DNA of 64,000 nt, taken from contig NC_074716.1 of NCBI RefSeq assembly GCF_947242115.1, positions 14,068,365 to 14,132,364 of the forward strand, written 5' to 3'. Below the pieces are notes generated by a model. It was not told the origin of the DNA, did not search any database, and saw only the letters and a list, made by a program, of their open reading frames with translations. The translations under genes were made by a program, and so were the position numbers. Origin of the DNA: Biomphalaria glabrata. Its lineage: Eukaryota > Mollusca > Gastropoda > Planorbidae. Below, one piece after another: positions 43,180 through 57,353 of this stretch. Positions within the stretch are counted from its first letter, which is position 1; each line of letters starts with the position of its first letter.

Positions 43180-44494
43180 CAGGGGTGGGCAAATTACGCC
43201 CGCGGGTCACATGCGGCCCGCCAAGGCATTTCATGCGTCACGCGGACACCTACTAATATTAGGTGTGCTAACAGAGTATACATATAAAATAGGCCTATAT
43301 ATTGAAAATACAACTATTAAAACTTCTGACTCTTATGATGAAGAGACTAAAGAATAATTGTCAATACAAGTCATTATAAAAACTTTCAAGTACTCGAAGA
43401 TTTTTTTTAAATTGGCAATATATTGAAACATTCAAAGATGCACACTCAGGCAAGTATTTATTCAATGAAGAGCTGTGTTGAAAGTGTGTTGGCGTGGAAC
43501 AAGATCACGAGTGTAACAAATTACGGTGCCTGGGTTTTAACTGATAAAAACAAAAGGTTTGTTAATAAAATTAAAGAACAATATCCCAGCCATAAACTCT
43601 ACACGGCAAAATTAATAAAAAGCTGAATTGAATATAAAGCATATTATTGGCCCAATTATCTCAGTGATCGAACTTATCAGAGTACAAGATCTTAACCACG
43701 GGCAGTTACGAGAAGTACTTGAAGATGTTTGGTACCACATTAGTATCAACTTGCTTAGTATGGACAAGGTATTGAAAAGAATATGGGATCTCAAGGAAGA
43801 AATCATTGTGTTCCTTAAGGTCTATGCCTGATTGTTTCTAATATTTCTAATGAAGAATGGAAGAAAGATTCATATTTACAATCACAACCAACGCAATGAA
43901 ATGTTTGCAAATGAAATGTTTGCAAATGAAATGTATATGCATGTAAAATCTTTTCCAACAAAGCTTTCCCATTTCTCAAGGCATGCACGGTTTTGTAATT
44001 TTCCGTTGCTGATATGTGAAACTAGTTCTAGTGAAGTGGTTGAAAATTTTAAGATTTATATGGATTTCTTGATTGTGTAATTGGAAAGCAAATTTTAAGA
44101 CGTCAAGAACTTGGAACCAGTTTTCAATACCCTCATTTCACCATTAAGTGGAGAAACTTGATTCATCTCCAGAGGACAAACCTCAAAGCAAATAATGACC
44201 TGAAAGAGAAGTTCAAATCAGTTCTTCCGCAGAAGTTTTATTGGTCTTTGCTAGAAACTGCCTTCCCATGCTTAAAAAAATTTACTGCTAAACTTTCACA
44301 TTATTTGGGTCCACATACATCTGTAAAGACGCAGTTCCTTGTTTGAAAAGTAAACAAGTGTAACAACAGGTCAATGCTGACTGACAGTCATTTGAAAAAC
44401 AGTCACGAGGAAAACAACTAGTACCCTGATTTAACAGTTCTGGAACATTATGCACAAATGCAAAAAGTTAAATAACAAGAATATACATCTGAGT

Positions 44495-44578
<84 letters not shown>

Positions 44579-44637
44579 ACCCCATTCCCCAAATATTTTT
44601 AATGCGGCCCTCGATAGAAAAAGGTTGCCCACCCCTG
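43180..44637 (+). mobile_element. hAT transposon with degraded transposase
   Basis: TIRs CAGGGGTGGGCAAA and TTGCCCACCCCTG are typical hAT ends. GTCTAGTC is duplicated at 43172-43179 and 44638-44645. Plus-strand pieces such as LNHGQLREVLEDV, KVLKRIWDLKEEIIVFL and FPTKLSHFSRHARFCNFPLL resemble the GTF2IRD2/ZBED group of hAT transposases, in pieces broken by stops. An (AT)n run of about 80 bp lies at 44496-44576. Confidence 0.87.
44496..44576. repeat. (AT)n microsatellite
   Basis: About 40 uninterrupted AT repeats inside the 3' part of the hAT element at 43180-44637; probably arose after insertion. Confidence 0.97.
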
Positions 44638-44690
44638 GTCTAGTCATCTGAACGCTTCAACATTTTAAAAAAATGAGACTAGGGAAGAGG

Positions 44691-46642
<1,952 letters not shown>

Positions 46643-47089
46643 TAAAAATAGAAAATTTTTTGATCTTGTTTTTTGTTTTGGAGACCGTTAACATTTCGAC
46701 CATTTAGCCGCCACTCGACAAGACACGAATGGACATGCCACATTCCTTCCTTTACACTACTTCTACTACTGATTTATATTTATTTCTTTGTTTGATAGTG
46801 CATTATCTGAATTCTTTTTGTAGTAAAACACTTCAATAACATGTAAAGCTTTAAAAACAAGAAAACGATAAACTTGACTTGAAAATCATTTTAGGGTTAA
46901 GAAGTAATCGATTTGAACACCAAGTTGCATATTGTATCACAAAGCCAGGAGTTAAACAAGGAAAATATAAAAATACTTTTTAAAAAACAGAAAAAGCTTA
47001 TCTACAACTGTATCTCTAAATCGCCATTCTAATAATTGGGCAAAAGAAAAAAATAACATTAATTATTACGTTAGTTGCCCAATCGTCCT
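46643..47089. other. Intergenic, nothing recognised
   Basis: AT-rich sequence between the GATA microsatellite and a LINE fragment; I see no gene, repeat family or RNA here. Confidence 0.5.
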
Positions 47090-48105
47090 ACAAAAGTCTG
47101 AAGATGCGCTCCTTGACCTGATGCGTGCGAGTTTGGACTCAAACCTGCAGATTTAGAGAGGAACATCCTACCCCTGGAACTGAGAGGTTACAGAAGGATT
47201 CTGGGCATTACATATAAAGACTGAATTACAATCGTGGAAATCCGAAACAGTACAACAATCGCAATGACTGTTAAAAGTTGGGGCCTACAAGCTAAGCCTA
47301 TTTGGCCATATAAGATCCTCGGGGCTCATAAAAAGTTTTCTAAAGGGAACACTGCAAGCAAATGAAGCGATGGGAAGAGAACGTGTCGCAGCTAGTTAGC
47401 TTTGTAGTAAAATTGTACACAATCTAATAGCGCCGCTTTCTTCAAAAGCCGATGACGTCATTTGGGCTATTTTATTTTGTGCAGTATTTTTTCCCTTTGT
47501 CGCTTCGTCGTAATTTTTCATGTGACGTCATTTTTTCTTATTGTACGTTTGGTACATTCACGCCATCTTGCGCTACAGAGGCAAGCTGTACCTTTTGAGT
47601 TCCTGGATTATCCTTGTGCTTATGTTACTGGACAGCCTTAGCGATTGCCTTGGTTATATTCTTGAAGGACTATTTGACCCCTGTTTAGGGTGAGTTTTAT
47701 TTCACATTGTAAAGTTATTTTAATATGGCTTCGGTCGTATTTGTATTTTGTAGTTAGATTAGAAAATTAGAAGAATGTTATTTGTCTTTTTTATAGGGTT
47801 TTAGGTTTCAGATTCAAGATTTCAGGTATCAATGTTCAGTCTTGGTGTTACATTGTGATGTTGTGAGTTTTTGGTGCTACCCTGAACTTTGGTTATCATC
47901 ATCGTTGGTGAACATTCGTCTTGGCTAGAGGATACTTGTGTTGCGATGAACATTTTTATATGAAGTGAACTGAACCTATAGATCTATTACAGAATCTTTG
48001 TCAATATTATTGGACATCATACTATAAGGTGGACACCATTATAAAGATACTATTTAAGTATTTAATTGAAGTGTACTTAAGAGTTATTAATTTCACATCA
48101 TAGTC

Positions 48106-49561
48106 CATGGGCGTAGCCGGGGGGGATTAACCCCCCCCCAATGAAATCTCCCTGCGTGGGGGGAGGGGGGAGTCGGAATTAAGTGACTGATTTTTTGCTT
48201 TGATTTTGTTTATTTTAGGTGAGATTTTAATTCAAAACCATCACTTGGCCCCTGAGATACACTCCATTTGGTAACAAGGCTGGAAAGATTAGTCCTGCCC
48301 ATAGACCCTTGGCAAGAAACTCTGCTGTTAGGCGTAGTGCCTCCAAGCTCCCATACAGATCAAGTGACTGTGCAGACAAACTATCACAAAAGCAAACTAC
48401 AGTCACCTAATCCAAGAGCGTATTCAAGAGAAGTTACACATTTCTACCAGTGGCTGGGATCCATTAATATAGTGCAGTGAATAGTCATCTGCCGAAATTG
48501 AAAAAGATTAAATGTGGCTCAACAAAGATGGCTAAGACGGATTTTTGGAGTCAGTTATAGAGATCGGGTCTCAATCAAGGAAATCCTATGCCGAAATGGA
48601 AGTCGACCCCTTAGAAAAGTTCTGACAGAGCGTCGCATGAGGGAAATCCTAGTATAACTTGGCGCCACACATGGGGGACCTCAGGGCAGGTGGGAAGATT
48701 TTTGTGGAAGCAGCTTGCCGCTTGCCGAACGGCGCCTTATGATCTAAGTAAGTATAATAGCAGGATAACGCACTGTAGATACGCCAGAATATGCATTTTG
48801 TTGGCTTTCAATACCGGAAATGGTGTTTGGCGGAGGGGCTCCGCCCCAAACCTCGCTATGGGAGCTCACTGCGCTCCCTCAGACCCCGGCTGGCAAGGGC
48901 GGGGAGTCTACAATTTTTTTCCACTAACTCCAGGAAGAACCTATTCTAGGATACAATAAGCATCTTCCGAAAGAATGAAGGGTCAGAATGTAATAAAGAT
49001 TAATTATACACACGCACACACACACACACATATATATATTGTTACGATCTTCTCAATCAGGCCTTATGCAAACACTACTTAACTACAAAACACAGCTCAT
49101 CTAACTCAAGAACTTGACAACAAGAGCTTCAAGTAACTAAGTGGCGATTTAATTACAAATACATCGACAGCCAATTCATCACAATTGGCTACATCAATTC
49201 AAATGCTTTCGTGAACTTAACAGAACTGCCTTACTTTACAAGTCTCTCTAGCTCGTACAGCTACATTTTCGAAGACTCAAAGGTACCACACAGCCCTTAC
49301 TCTTGATCACATGACCACAACACAGGTCATACTTGCGGTTATGAGCAGTACTGTCCCTTGTCTATCGACAGCCGTTGACCCGTTGACCTGTGTGATTGTC
49401 CTGAGTCGTGTGTGTCAGTAGGCCGCACATACATTAACCCATTCAGTCCGCCACTGGAGTTACTACAATATGTATATATATGTATAGATAGATAGATAGA
49501 TAGATGGCCGGGGGGGGGGGGAATCCCCTCCCCCCAAAAGAAAATCCTGGCTACGCCCATG
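48106..49561 (+). mobile_element. Family M DNA transposon, copy C, holding another solo LTR
   Basis: The ends are CATGGGCGTAGCCGGG and CCTGGCTACGCCCATG; the flanks share CATCATA. The internal repeat part is much shorter than in other copies. The LINE RT piece lies at about 48490-48760 and the GC-rich patch at 48830-48900. A solo LTR sits at 49040-49467. Confidence 0.83.
49040..49467. mobile_element. Small solo LTR (about 430 bp)
   Basis: Starts TGTTACGATC and ends GAGTTACTACA, flanked by ATAT on both sides (49036-49039 and 49468-49471). The host sequence is an AT repeat, so the duplication alone is weak evidence; the TG...CA ends and the clean break in the family M 3' part support the call. 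Confidence 0.6.
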
Positions 49562-50030
49562 CATCATACTATATGTATTTGTATTTAATTTTCATTCCCA
49601 TTGGTCATGTCATTTCATTTTATAAATATGATTGAATGAAATTTATATTTTAAATCATCATATACATCGTTTATTAATTTATGTACAACTGGGTGTGTAT
49701 GGTGTGAAGGCTGAACCTTAAGACTGGTGTATTTTGCAATCAAAATTACATTTTTAATACTTAGACAACTTAATATTTTGTAATTAAATAATCAAAGACC
49801 TGACAGAACGTCAAAGAATGGACGGGTCTGTCTATGGAATAGAAACTGGCAAAAGACAGAGTGGCAAGTGGAGAAAAACTGTCAACAGATCAACGGTAAA
49901 TAAATATTGTCCAGGAAGTTGTAAATTTTCATTTTACCTACTCCGTTCGAAGTGTCTGAATCTACAATCCACTTTCAGTAGACACAAAGTCTAGAACAAC
50001 ACATTTTCTTGACACACACACATTCACTAG

Positions 50031-50118
50031 CGGATCCAGAACTTTGGAGTGGGGGGGGTGGCGATTTTTTTTCCAATCCCTAACCCTAACGCCGAGTAAA
50101 CCCTAACCCTATGCATAA
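50031..50118 (-). mobile_element. Family G terminal fragment
   Basis: CACTAGCGGATCCAGAACTT followed by a G-run, CCCTAACCCTAACGCC and CTATGCATAA matches the inverted right end of the complete copy at 42700-42797. It stops abruptly where family M copy D starts. Confidence 0.75.
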
Positions 50119-52004
50119 CCCCCCCCCCCCCCCCCCGAAATGAAAATCCCCCCCCGAGGAGGGGATGATCGGAATTAAGTGACTGATTTTTTCCTTTTAT
50201 TTTGTTTATTTTAGGTGAGATTTTAATACTAAACCATCACTTGCCCTAGCAAAGCCAATGGTTTTTTAGTTTAAAACCCCCTACCAGGGGGTTTTGAGTT
50301 TAAAACCCCTTATCTGGGGGTTTTGAGTTTAAAACCCCTTCCAGGGGGTTTTGAGCTTAAAACCCCCTACCAGGGGTTCTTGAGTTTAAAACCCCCTACC
50401 AATGGTTTTTGCATTTAAATCCACCTCTTCTATAAAACAAGACAAAAAAATGCAAACGACATTCCCAAATTTTAAGAGCGTAGCTAAATGGGTTTTGACT
50501 CAGTTTTGAGTCCATTCAGTGGGGTTTGAAGCTAAAAATACCTCTTCAATATGAAAAACAAAAGCAAATAATACACTCAAAATGTTATGAGCGTAGCTAA
50601 ATGGGTTTTGACTCAGTTTTGAGTTTAAACCTCTTTCAGCTGGGTTAGAAGGTAAAAAATACCTCTTCGATATTACAAACAAAAAAAATTATACACTCAA
50701 AATTTTATGAGCGTAGCCAAAGGGGTTTTGAGTTTAAACCCCCCGCCAGCGGGTTTGAAGCTAAAAATACACCTTCATTTAAAAAAAAAAAAAAGCAAAC
50801 TACGCACTCAAAATGCTATGAGCCTTCCCAAAAGAGGTTTTGAGTTTAAACCCCCTTCAGAGGGGTTTGATGCTAAAAAAATACCTCTTCAATATAAAAA
50901 AAAGCAAATTACACACTAAAATTTTTATGCGTAGCCAAGCCAATTGGGGGTTTTGAGTTTAAACCCCTCTCCAATAGATGGCTTTTTTTTTTAAGTTTAA
51001 AACCCCTCCAGATGGTTTTGAGTTTAAAATCCCCTTACATAACGTTTTGAGGTGGAAAACCTCTATCCTCAATATTATTCTAAAGCAAACTACAGTTACT
51101 AAATTCTATGACCGTAGGTAAATGGGGTTTTTGAATTTTTTTAAAATACAATAAATCCAGAGATTTTTAAGTTTATAACCCCCAACAGATGATTTTGACG
51201 ATAAAACATCTTTTTTCGATATAAAATCTAAAAGAAACTACTGTCACCTAATTCCAAGAGCGTATTCAAGAGAGGTTAAACATTTCTACAGTGGCGGGGC
51301 TCCATTAATAAACTTCAGTGAATAGTCATCTGCCGAAATTGAAAAACACTAAATGTGGCTCAACAAAGATAGCTAAGAAAGATTTTAGGAGTCAGATATA
51401 GAGATCGGGTCTAAATCAAGGACATCCTATGACGAACTTGGAGTCGACCCCTTGGTAAGATTGTGACAGAGTGTCGCATGAGGTTTGCGGGACATGTTCT
51501 CCGACAAAATGAATTACGCATAAGAAGAGTTGCGATGACATCCTAGTACAACTTGGCTCCACACATTCATGGAGGTCCCCAGAGCAGGTGGGAAGAGGCT
51601 TCAGACATTACCAGTGACAGATTTTTGTGGAGAAAGCTTGACGGCAAATGCGCCGAACGGCGCGGGAGGGTCTAAGTCAGTAAGAATAGCACATTAAGTT
51701 TTGCAATTAAACTTTCTAATAGCAGGAAAATGCACTGTAGATACCTTAGAATATGCATTTTGTTGGCTTTTAATACCAGAAATAGTGCTTTGCGGCGGGG
51801 CTTCGCCCCGCGTTGGGGGAGCTCCTAACGCTCCCCCAGGCACTTTGTTAGCAATGGCGGAGAGTCAAAAATTTTCCCACTAACTACAGGAAGAACCTAT
51901 TCTAGGGCACAATAAACGAAAGAATGAAAGATCAGAATGTAATAAAGATTATGTACACACACACACACATACATGCATATAAATATTTTTTTTCGCATGG
52001 GGTT

Positions 52005-52035
<31 letters not shown>

Positions 52036-52050
52036 CTGGCTACGCCCATG
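50119..52050 (+). mobile_element. Family M DNA transposon, copy D
   Basis: The left TIR is missing (replaced by the junction with the family G fragment); the right TIR CTGGCTACGCCCATG ends at 52050. The repeat part is the richest in the window: GGTTTTGAGTTTAAACCCC modules and about 110-bp units with GAGCGTAGCCAAA. The LINE RT piece is at about 51320-51670 and the GC-rich patch at 51790-51840. Confidence 0.82.
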
Positions 52051-52072
52051 ATATATATATATATATATATAT

Positions 52073-53878
52073 CATGGGCGTAGCCAGAGAACCCCCCCCC
52101 CCGAAATGAAATCCCCCACCCCCGCAGAGGGGGGGGGGTCGGAATTAAGTGACTGATTTTTTTCCTTTGATTTTGTTTATTTTAGGTGAGATTTTAATAC
52201 TAAACCATCACTTGCCCCAGCACAGCCAATGTTTTTTTGAGTTTAAAACCCCCTACCATGGGGTTTTCAGTTTAAAACTCCTTACCTGGGGGTTTTGAGT
52301 TTGAAACCCCTTCCAGGGGGTTTTGAGTTTAAACCCCCCTACCAGGGGTTTTTGCAGTTAAATCCCCCTCTTCTATAAAAAAAATGGAAACTACAATCCT
52401 TAAATTCCTAGAGCACAGTTAAGGAAGAATTTGATTTAAAACCCCCCTCCAAATTTACGATAAACCCCCTCTTCGATATGAAAAAGCAAATTACGCACTC
52501 AAAATGTTATGATCGTAGCTAAATGGGTTTTGACTCAGTTTTGAGTTTAAACCCCCTTTCAGCGGGGTTAGAAGGTAAAAAAATACCTCGTTAATATTAA
52601 AAAACAAAGCTAATTATACACTCAAAATTTTATGAGTGTAGTCAAAGGGGTTTTGAGTTTAAACTCCTCTCCAGCGGAGTTTGAAGCTAAAAAATACCTT
52701 TTCAATATAAAAAAAAGCCAATTACACACTACTAAAATCTATGAGCGTAGCCAAAGTGGTTTTGAGCTTAACTGAGCGGGTTTGAAGCTAAACAATACAT
52801 CTTCAGTTTATAAAAAAAAAAAAAAGCAAACTACGCACTCAAAATGCTATGAGCAATCCCAAAAGGGGTTTTGAGTTTAATTATTTGAACGTAGCCAAGC
52901 CACTTGGGAGTTTTGAGTTTAAACCCCTCTCCAATAGATGGCTTTTTTTTTTAAAGTTTAAAACCCCTCCAGATGGTTTTGAGTTTAAAATCCCTTTACA
53001 GAACGTTTTGAGGTGGAAAACCTCCATCCTCAATAATATTCTAAAGCAAACTACAGTTACTAAATTCTATGACCGTAGGTAAATGGGGTTTTGAATTTTT
53101 AAAAAATACAATAAATCTAGAGATTTTTTAGTTTAAAACCCCCAACAGATGATTTTGACGATAAAACATCTTTTTTCGATATAAAATCTAAAAGAAACTA
53201 CTGTCACCTAATTCCAAGAGCGTATTCAAGAGAAGTAACACATTTCTACCAGTGGTGGGGCTCCATTAATAAACTTCAGTGAATAGTCATCTGCCGAAAT
53301 TGAAAAACACTAAATGTGGCTCAACAAAGATGGCTAAGAAAGATTTTAGGAGTCAGTTATAGAGATCAGGTCTAAATCAAGGACATCCTTTTGACGAACT
53401 GGGAGTCGACCCCCTAAGTAAGATTGTGATAGAGCGTCGCATGAGGTTTGCGGGACATGTTCTCCGACAAAATGAATTACGCATAATAAGAGTTGCGATG
53501 ACATCCTAATACAACTTGGCGCCACACATTCATGGAGGTCCTTAGAGCAGGTGGGAAGAGGCTTCCAGTGACAGATTTTTGTGGAAACAGCTTGACGGCA
53601 AATGCGCCAAACAGCACGGGAGGGTCTAAGTCAGTAAGAATAGCACATTAGGTTTTTGAAATAAAACTTTCTAATAGCAGGAAAATGCACTGTAGATACC
53701 ACAGAATATGCATTTAGTTGGCTTTGAATACCAGAAATAGTGCTTGGCGGCGGGGCTTTGCCCCGCGCTGGGGGAGCTCCTAAGGCTCCCCTAGACCCCC
53801 TTGCTAGCAATGGCGGAGAGACAAAAAATTTTCTAACAACTCCAGGAAGAACCTATTCTAGGGCACAATAAACGTAAT
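52073..53878 (+). mobile_element. Family M DNA transposon, copy E (right end lost)
   Basis: The left TIR CATGGGCGTAGCCAG begins at 52073, only 22 bp of (AT)n after copy D. Same internal order; the LINE RT piece is at about 53280-53630. It stops after GGGCACAATAAACG without the AC/AT run or right TIR. Confidence 0.82.
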
Positions 53879-53929
53879 GTGTAGGTATATTATCAATAAT
53901 AGGTTATTAGTTTGTAACCAGTTTGTCAT

Positions 53930-54215
53930 TTGGCCTGGTTGTGCGGTTAGCGCGCAGGACTGATTATCTCTACGGTCTCGGTTTCATACCCTGCTCGATG
54001 CCATCCTCCGTACACTAGCGGGAGATTTTACATTTAAAAAAAAAATTTACAACTCCAAATGAATCTTTGAAACATTATTACTTTTAAAAATCAAAACAAA
54101 ATCACGTCTTTAATATTCCTTGCGAATATGCGGATCTGACAGGGATCCGTCTCCCAAGGGGGCCGCCTCTGAGTTTGTGTGGCAACACAAACTCTCTTTG
54201 TAATCTTGTTTTATT
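53930..54215 (+). repeat. SINE-like S2 relic followed by a family J 3' fragment
   Basis: 53930-54030 has GGTTGTGCGGTTAGCGCGCA and a GTTTCATACCCTGC box, then an S2-like body. 54050-54215 matches 38340-38520 (CACGTCTTTAATATTCCTTG, GGGGGCCGCCTCTGAGTTTG and the GTTTGTGT/ACACAAAC hairpin). Confidence 0.55.
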
Positions 54216-55045
54216 TTGTAATTTCTTAACTTTAATACAAAAAAAAGAAAAAGTATTTGTTTGTCCCATGGGTGGAAGGTGATTGCATGTATCGCCCCTC
54301 CCATCTGGTACAAGCCTTTTTCATTTTATATTTACTAATGATAAAATTTGAGATTAGAGTGTGGTGCGACATAATATACAATGGGTTCACGCAGTTTAAA
54401 TTATATACATATTCAACTAATTTTGTTCACATACAATAATTTCTCCATAAAATAGGCCCGCCCCCCCCTCACTCAGAGGTCTAGAGTGGGGAGGGCTGTA
54501 CATGCGATCGCCCCCCCCCCCCCCCAACCACACCGAATCAGCAAAAGTTCCTGAAGGAGAGAGACATAATATAAAATTTAGTAAAATTTTTATATTAATT
54601 CAACTAATTTTGTTCACAAACTATGATTTCTTCGAAAAGTAGGACCGCCCCCCCCCCACACTCAAATGTTTTAGGTGGGAAGGGCAGTAGAGGTATTCGA
54701 TCCCCACCCCATCGGCCAACAGGAGAACGACATAATATATAAAGATCGGTTAAAATACCAATAACAAGTTTTAATCATATAGATATTCAATTGATTCTGT
54801 TAGCAAACTGTGATTTCTACATATAAATTGGACCCCCCCCCCAACTAGAAAGTTTAGGGGGGGGGGCAGAATTGATGCCATCGCCCCCACCATATCGACA
54901 AACATACTAGAGTTGGGGGCGAATTAATCTAAAATAGGTTTACATATAAATAATTAGTATGTATTATTAACATAAGTAATAAATTCGTATACAAATTGTG
55001 TAAATACTATCGGCCGAGTGGGGGGGGGGGGGGCGATCAATACTT
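54216..55045 (-). mobile_element. Family G DNA transposon, copy 3 (inverted, ends eroded)
   Basis: Reverse complement of the 24211-25128 modules: CAACTAATTTTGTTCACA, AATCATATAGATATTCAATT and C/G runs, ending in CGGCCGAGTGGGGG next to GGCGATC. The outer TIR is not present. Confidence 0.72.
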
Positions 55046-57182
55046 CTGTTTATTCAGAACTGTCTTGTGGGCTTAAGTTTTTTTAAATTATATTCTACAC
55101 ATTAACTGATGAAACTTACACTTTTTTCTTCTTCTAGCCAGCTTTTCGGTGCTGAACTGTGAGCTCTATTGCAGACTGTGCCATGGAAAATAACACACAC
55201 ACACATAAATGTCTTATACATTTTATTTCTAATTACCACTACATTCATAGAAAAAAGAAATAGACTAGCCATTATTATTGCTTGTTGTTAGGCTACCATA
55301 GGTAGATATCATGATAAACTTCGCATTTATTGTTGATCTAAATTACAAAACAAAATTACTATATAGTTGCAAGAATCAACTCAGATATGAATATAACAAA
55401 CAGATGATACATTCCAGACACATAGATAGACAGATATTGCAAAAACCAAACATTACATTTCTAATGCAAAGTGTTAGGCCAAACTTTAAAGACACATATG
55501 TAAGAATTAATAAGAAAAAAGTTATGACAAAAAAAGTAATACTGTTGTGACATAGTTATATTCACAATATGGTCTCTAAATAAGTTTGTTTTTAAAACAC
55601 AATGACATACATTTGCTGACATATTAAGATGGGTGTAACCTAATTAAGGATATTCAAACATTCAACAACCAATTACAATTTTATTGTCCCTATTCTTATT
55701 AATAATATGTCTTTATTTTGTTGAATGTTTATAGAGTGTTAGTCAAATTTATTTAAAGGGAGTTTCCAACATTTTGTAATTTATCTTCTAAATGGAATGA
55801 TCCAATGTTGAATTAACACAATATCATACTACCAAAATCCAATACACAAATCTACAAAGTAACTTAAAACAATCATTTAGTAGTTCATATATAAAATTAA
55901 ATAGAAGTAAAATGGCTTGTTTATAAAGAAAGCGGCACACATTGAACATAAATTACAATTGTATCAATAAAAAAAGTAAACAATAAACTAACAGTTTTAA
56001 GGTAAATCAAAGCCTTAAACCTCCATGTATGATTACCATAGTATAGTATAAACCAGGTATAAGGAAGAAAAAAGTAATAAAGTTGTAATTGCTAAAAAAA
56101 AAAAAAAAGTTTCTATCCTGCTGTGTCCTTTTAAGAGTTGTGTGCATATACATTTTGTTTTTAATGTAATGACGGTGAGTTACATCCCTTGCCTAATCTA
56201 TGTATTGGCTCAAAAGATAGTAAAGCCATATCAAAATACTAGCTAATAAGATAGTAAAGCCATTATAAACAATACTTAACTTTATTACTACTTTAAATCT
56301 AAGTAGACTCTTTATACACTCAAGAAGAAATTTCAGACTCTGGTATACATACCACTTTTATAATCATTAGATACTGAAGGACTCTGAAACATAGCAGCAT
56401 TTGTACATAATATTGAAACCCAGTTTCTTTATTCCACAAAATGAACAGGATTAAAAGGAAATATATAGCTCCATCAATTCAATCTATTCAAATAACAGCA
56501 AAACAATCTTTGCACACATACACACAAAATGGCATTTCTCTTAGAAACAAAATCTGATACAATTACTCTGAGAAGTGAATCAGTGCTCAATGTGATAGAA
56601 ACAATGACCAGACCAAGATTTAAAAAAAAAAAATAACACATAAGTAACAGTAACACAGAGTGACTGAAATTACAAACTAAATGAATTTTAACTTTGCAAA
56701 ACCTTAACTGACTATTTCTAAAAACAAACAGCTTTTTTTCAAATTTTAAATCCAGACCATAGAATAGATCCTTATACTACTGGAAATAAATAATACTTGA
56801 AAACTGAATGTCTAATATTTAAAATCTAACTATTACGAAAACCAACAGGCTGTCATGTAAATCAACATTTGGAAGAAAATATTCAAACATGATGTCACAA
56901 CATAAGGCATAAGAAGAAAGTCCTTGCAGCATTTCAGTATTTTTTAAAATTTCAAGTGAGAAATACACAAATATATTTTATTAAATGCACAACTAACATA
57001 ACTTTGCCAGTGAAAAAGCTCTTAAGACAATATAAATCATGTAAATGGATCAGAAAAATACTTTATTTTCATGATCTATCCACTTTTTAAAAACATTACC
57101 AATGAGACATTTCTATAATCAGAAATTTCAAGCATTTTTGTTCATGGCTGTACTTAACAAACAAAATAGGAAGGGGGATATT
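55046..57182 (-). other. AT-rich region, probably TSPO 3' UTR and flank
   Basis: No coding sequence, no recognised repeat family. On the minus strand it follows the TSPO stop codon. Several AATAAA words occur, one at 55227-55222, so a long 3' UTR is possible, but where it ends cannot be told from sequence alone. Confidence 0.45.
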
Positions 57183-57353
57183 TTACTCTTTTTTCTCTGA
57201 GTTATCTCTCCATATTCTAAAGGTCAAAGCTGTGGCAAAGGTCACCCAACCCAAGTATGGAAGCATCATGTAAGCAGCCTTTTCATTGACACCATGGAAC
57301 AAATAGACTGTGCCAGCAATACTTCCCCAAAGGCAAACAATTTCAGCAAAGCC
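57183..57353 (-). CDS. TSPO: TSPO coding exon 3 and stop
   Basis: 171 bp including the stop TAA at 57185-57183. Acceptor ATTGACAG. Starts [19 protein letters not shown], ends [13 protein letters not shown]; covers helices 4 and 5. The CRAC-like element is LTFRIWR. Confidence 0.95.
   Translation of the reverse strand, partial: GFAEIVCLWGSIAGTVYLFHGVNEKAAYMMLPYLGWVTFATALTFRIWRDNSEKKE

Larger units (their letters stand above)
42885..44690 (+). mobile_element. LINE 3' fragment, interrupted by a hAT element
   Basis: 42885-43171 translates to RLRTEHNRMRQYMYRKLKIG, then CPCVVSPENADHVLQNCSL (the zinc-binding tail seen after RT in CR1/jockey-type LINEs), and resumes at 44646-44690. The hAT transposon at 43180-44637 sits between. 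It is 5'-truncated and dead. Confidence 0.75.
47384..49805 (+). mobile_element. Solo LTR, itself interrupted by a family M transposon
   Basis: Starts TGTCGCAGC and ends ACCTGACA (inverted TGTC/GACA). GAACG is duplicated at 47379-47383 and 49806-49810. Without the nested element (48106-49561) it is about 970 bp. The U3-like part contains two TGACGTCA motifs. No internal region is left, so it is a fossil. Confidence 0.8.
47090..49925 (+). mobile_element. LINE C-terminal fragment split by a solo LTR
   Basis: 47090-47383 carries RRILGITYKD and a RSSGLIKSFLKGT-like segment, then RWEENV. The frame resumes at 49811-49925 with NVKEWTGLSMEQKLAK and WRKTVNRSTV. The junction is an LTR insertion with GAACG duplicated. 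Same LINE family as the remnant at 10870-11130. Confidence 0.75.

Noticed and set aside
47455-47700. Host promoter with two TGACGTCA sites and a first exon ending at a GTGAGT donor
   Set aside because: The segment lies within a solo LTR bounded by TGTC/GACA ends and a GAACG duplication; the motifs are better read as LTR promoter sequence.
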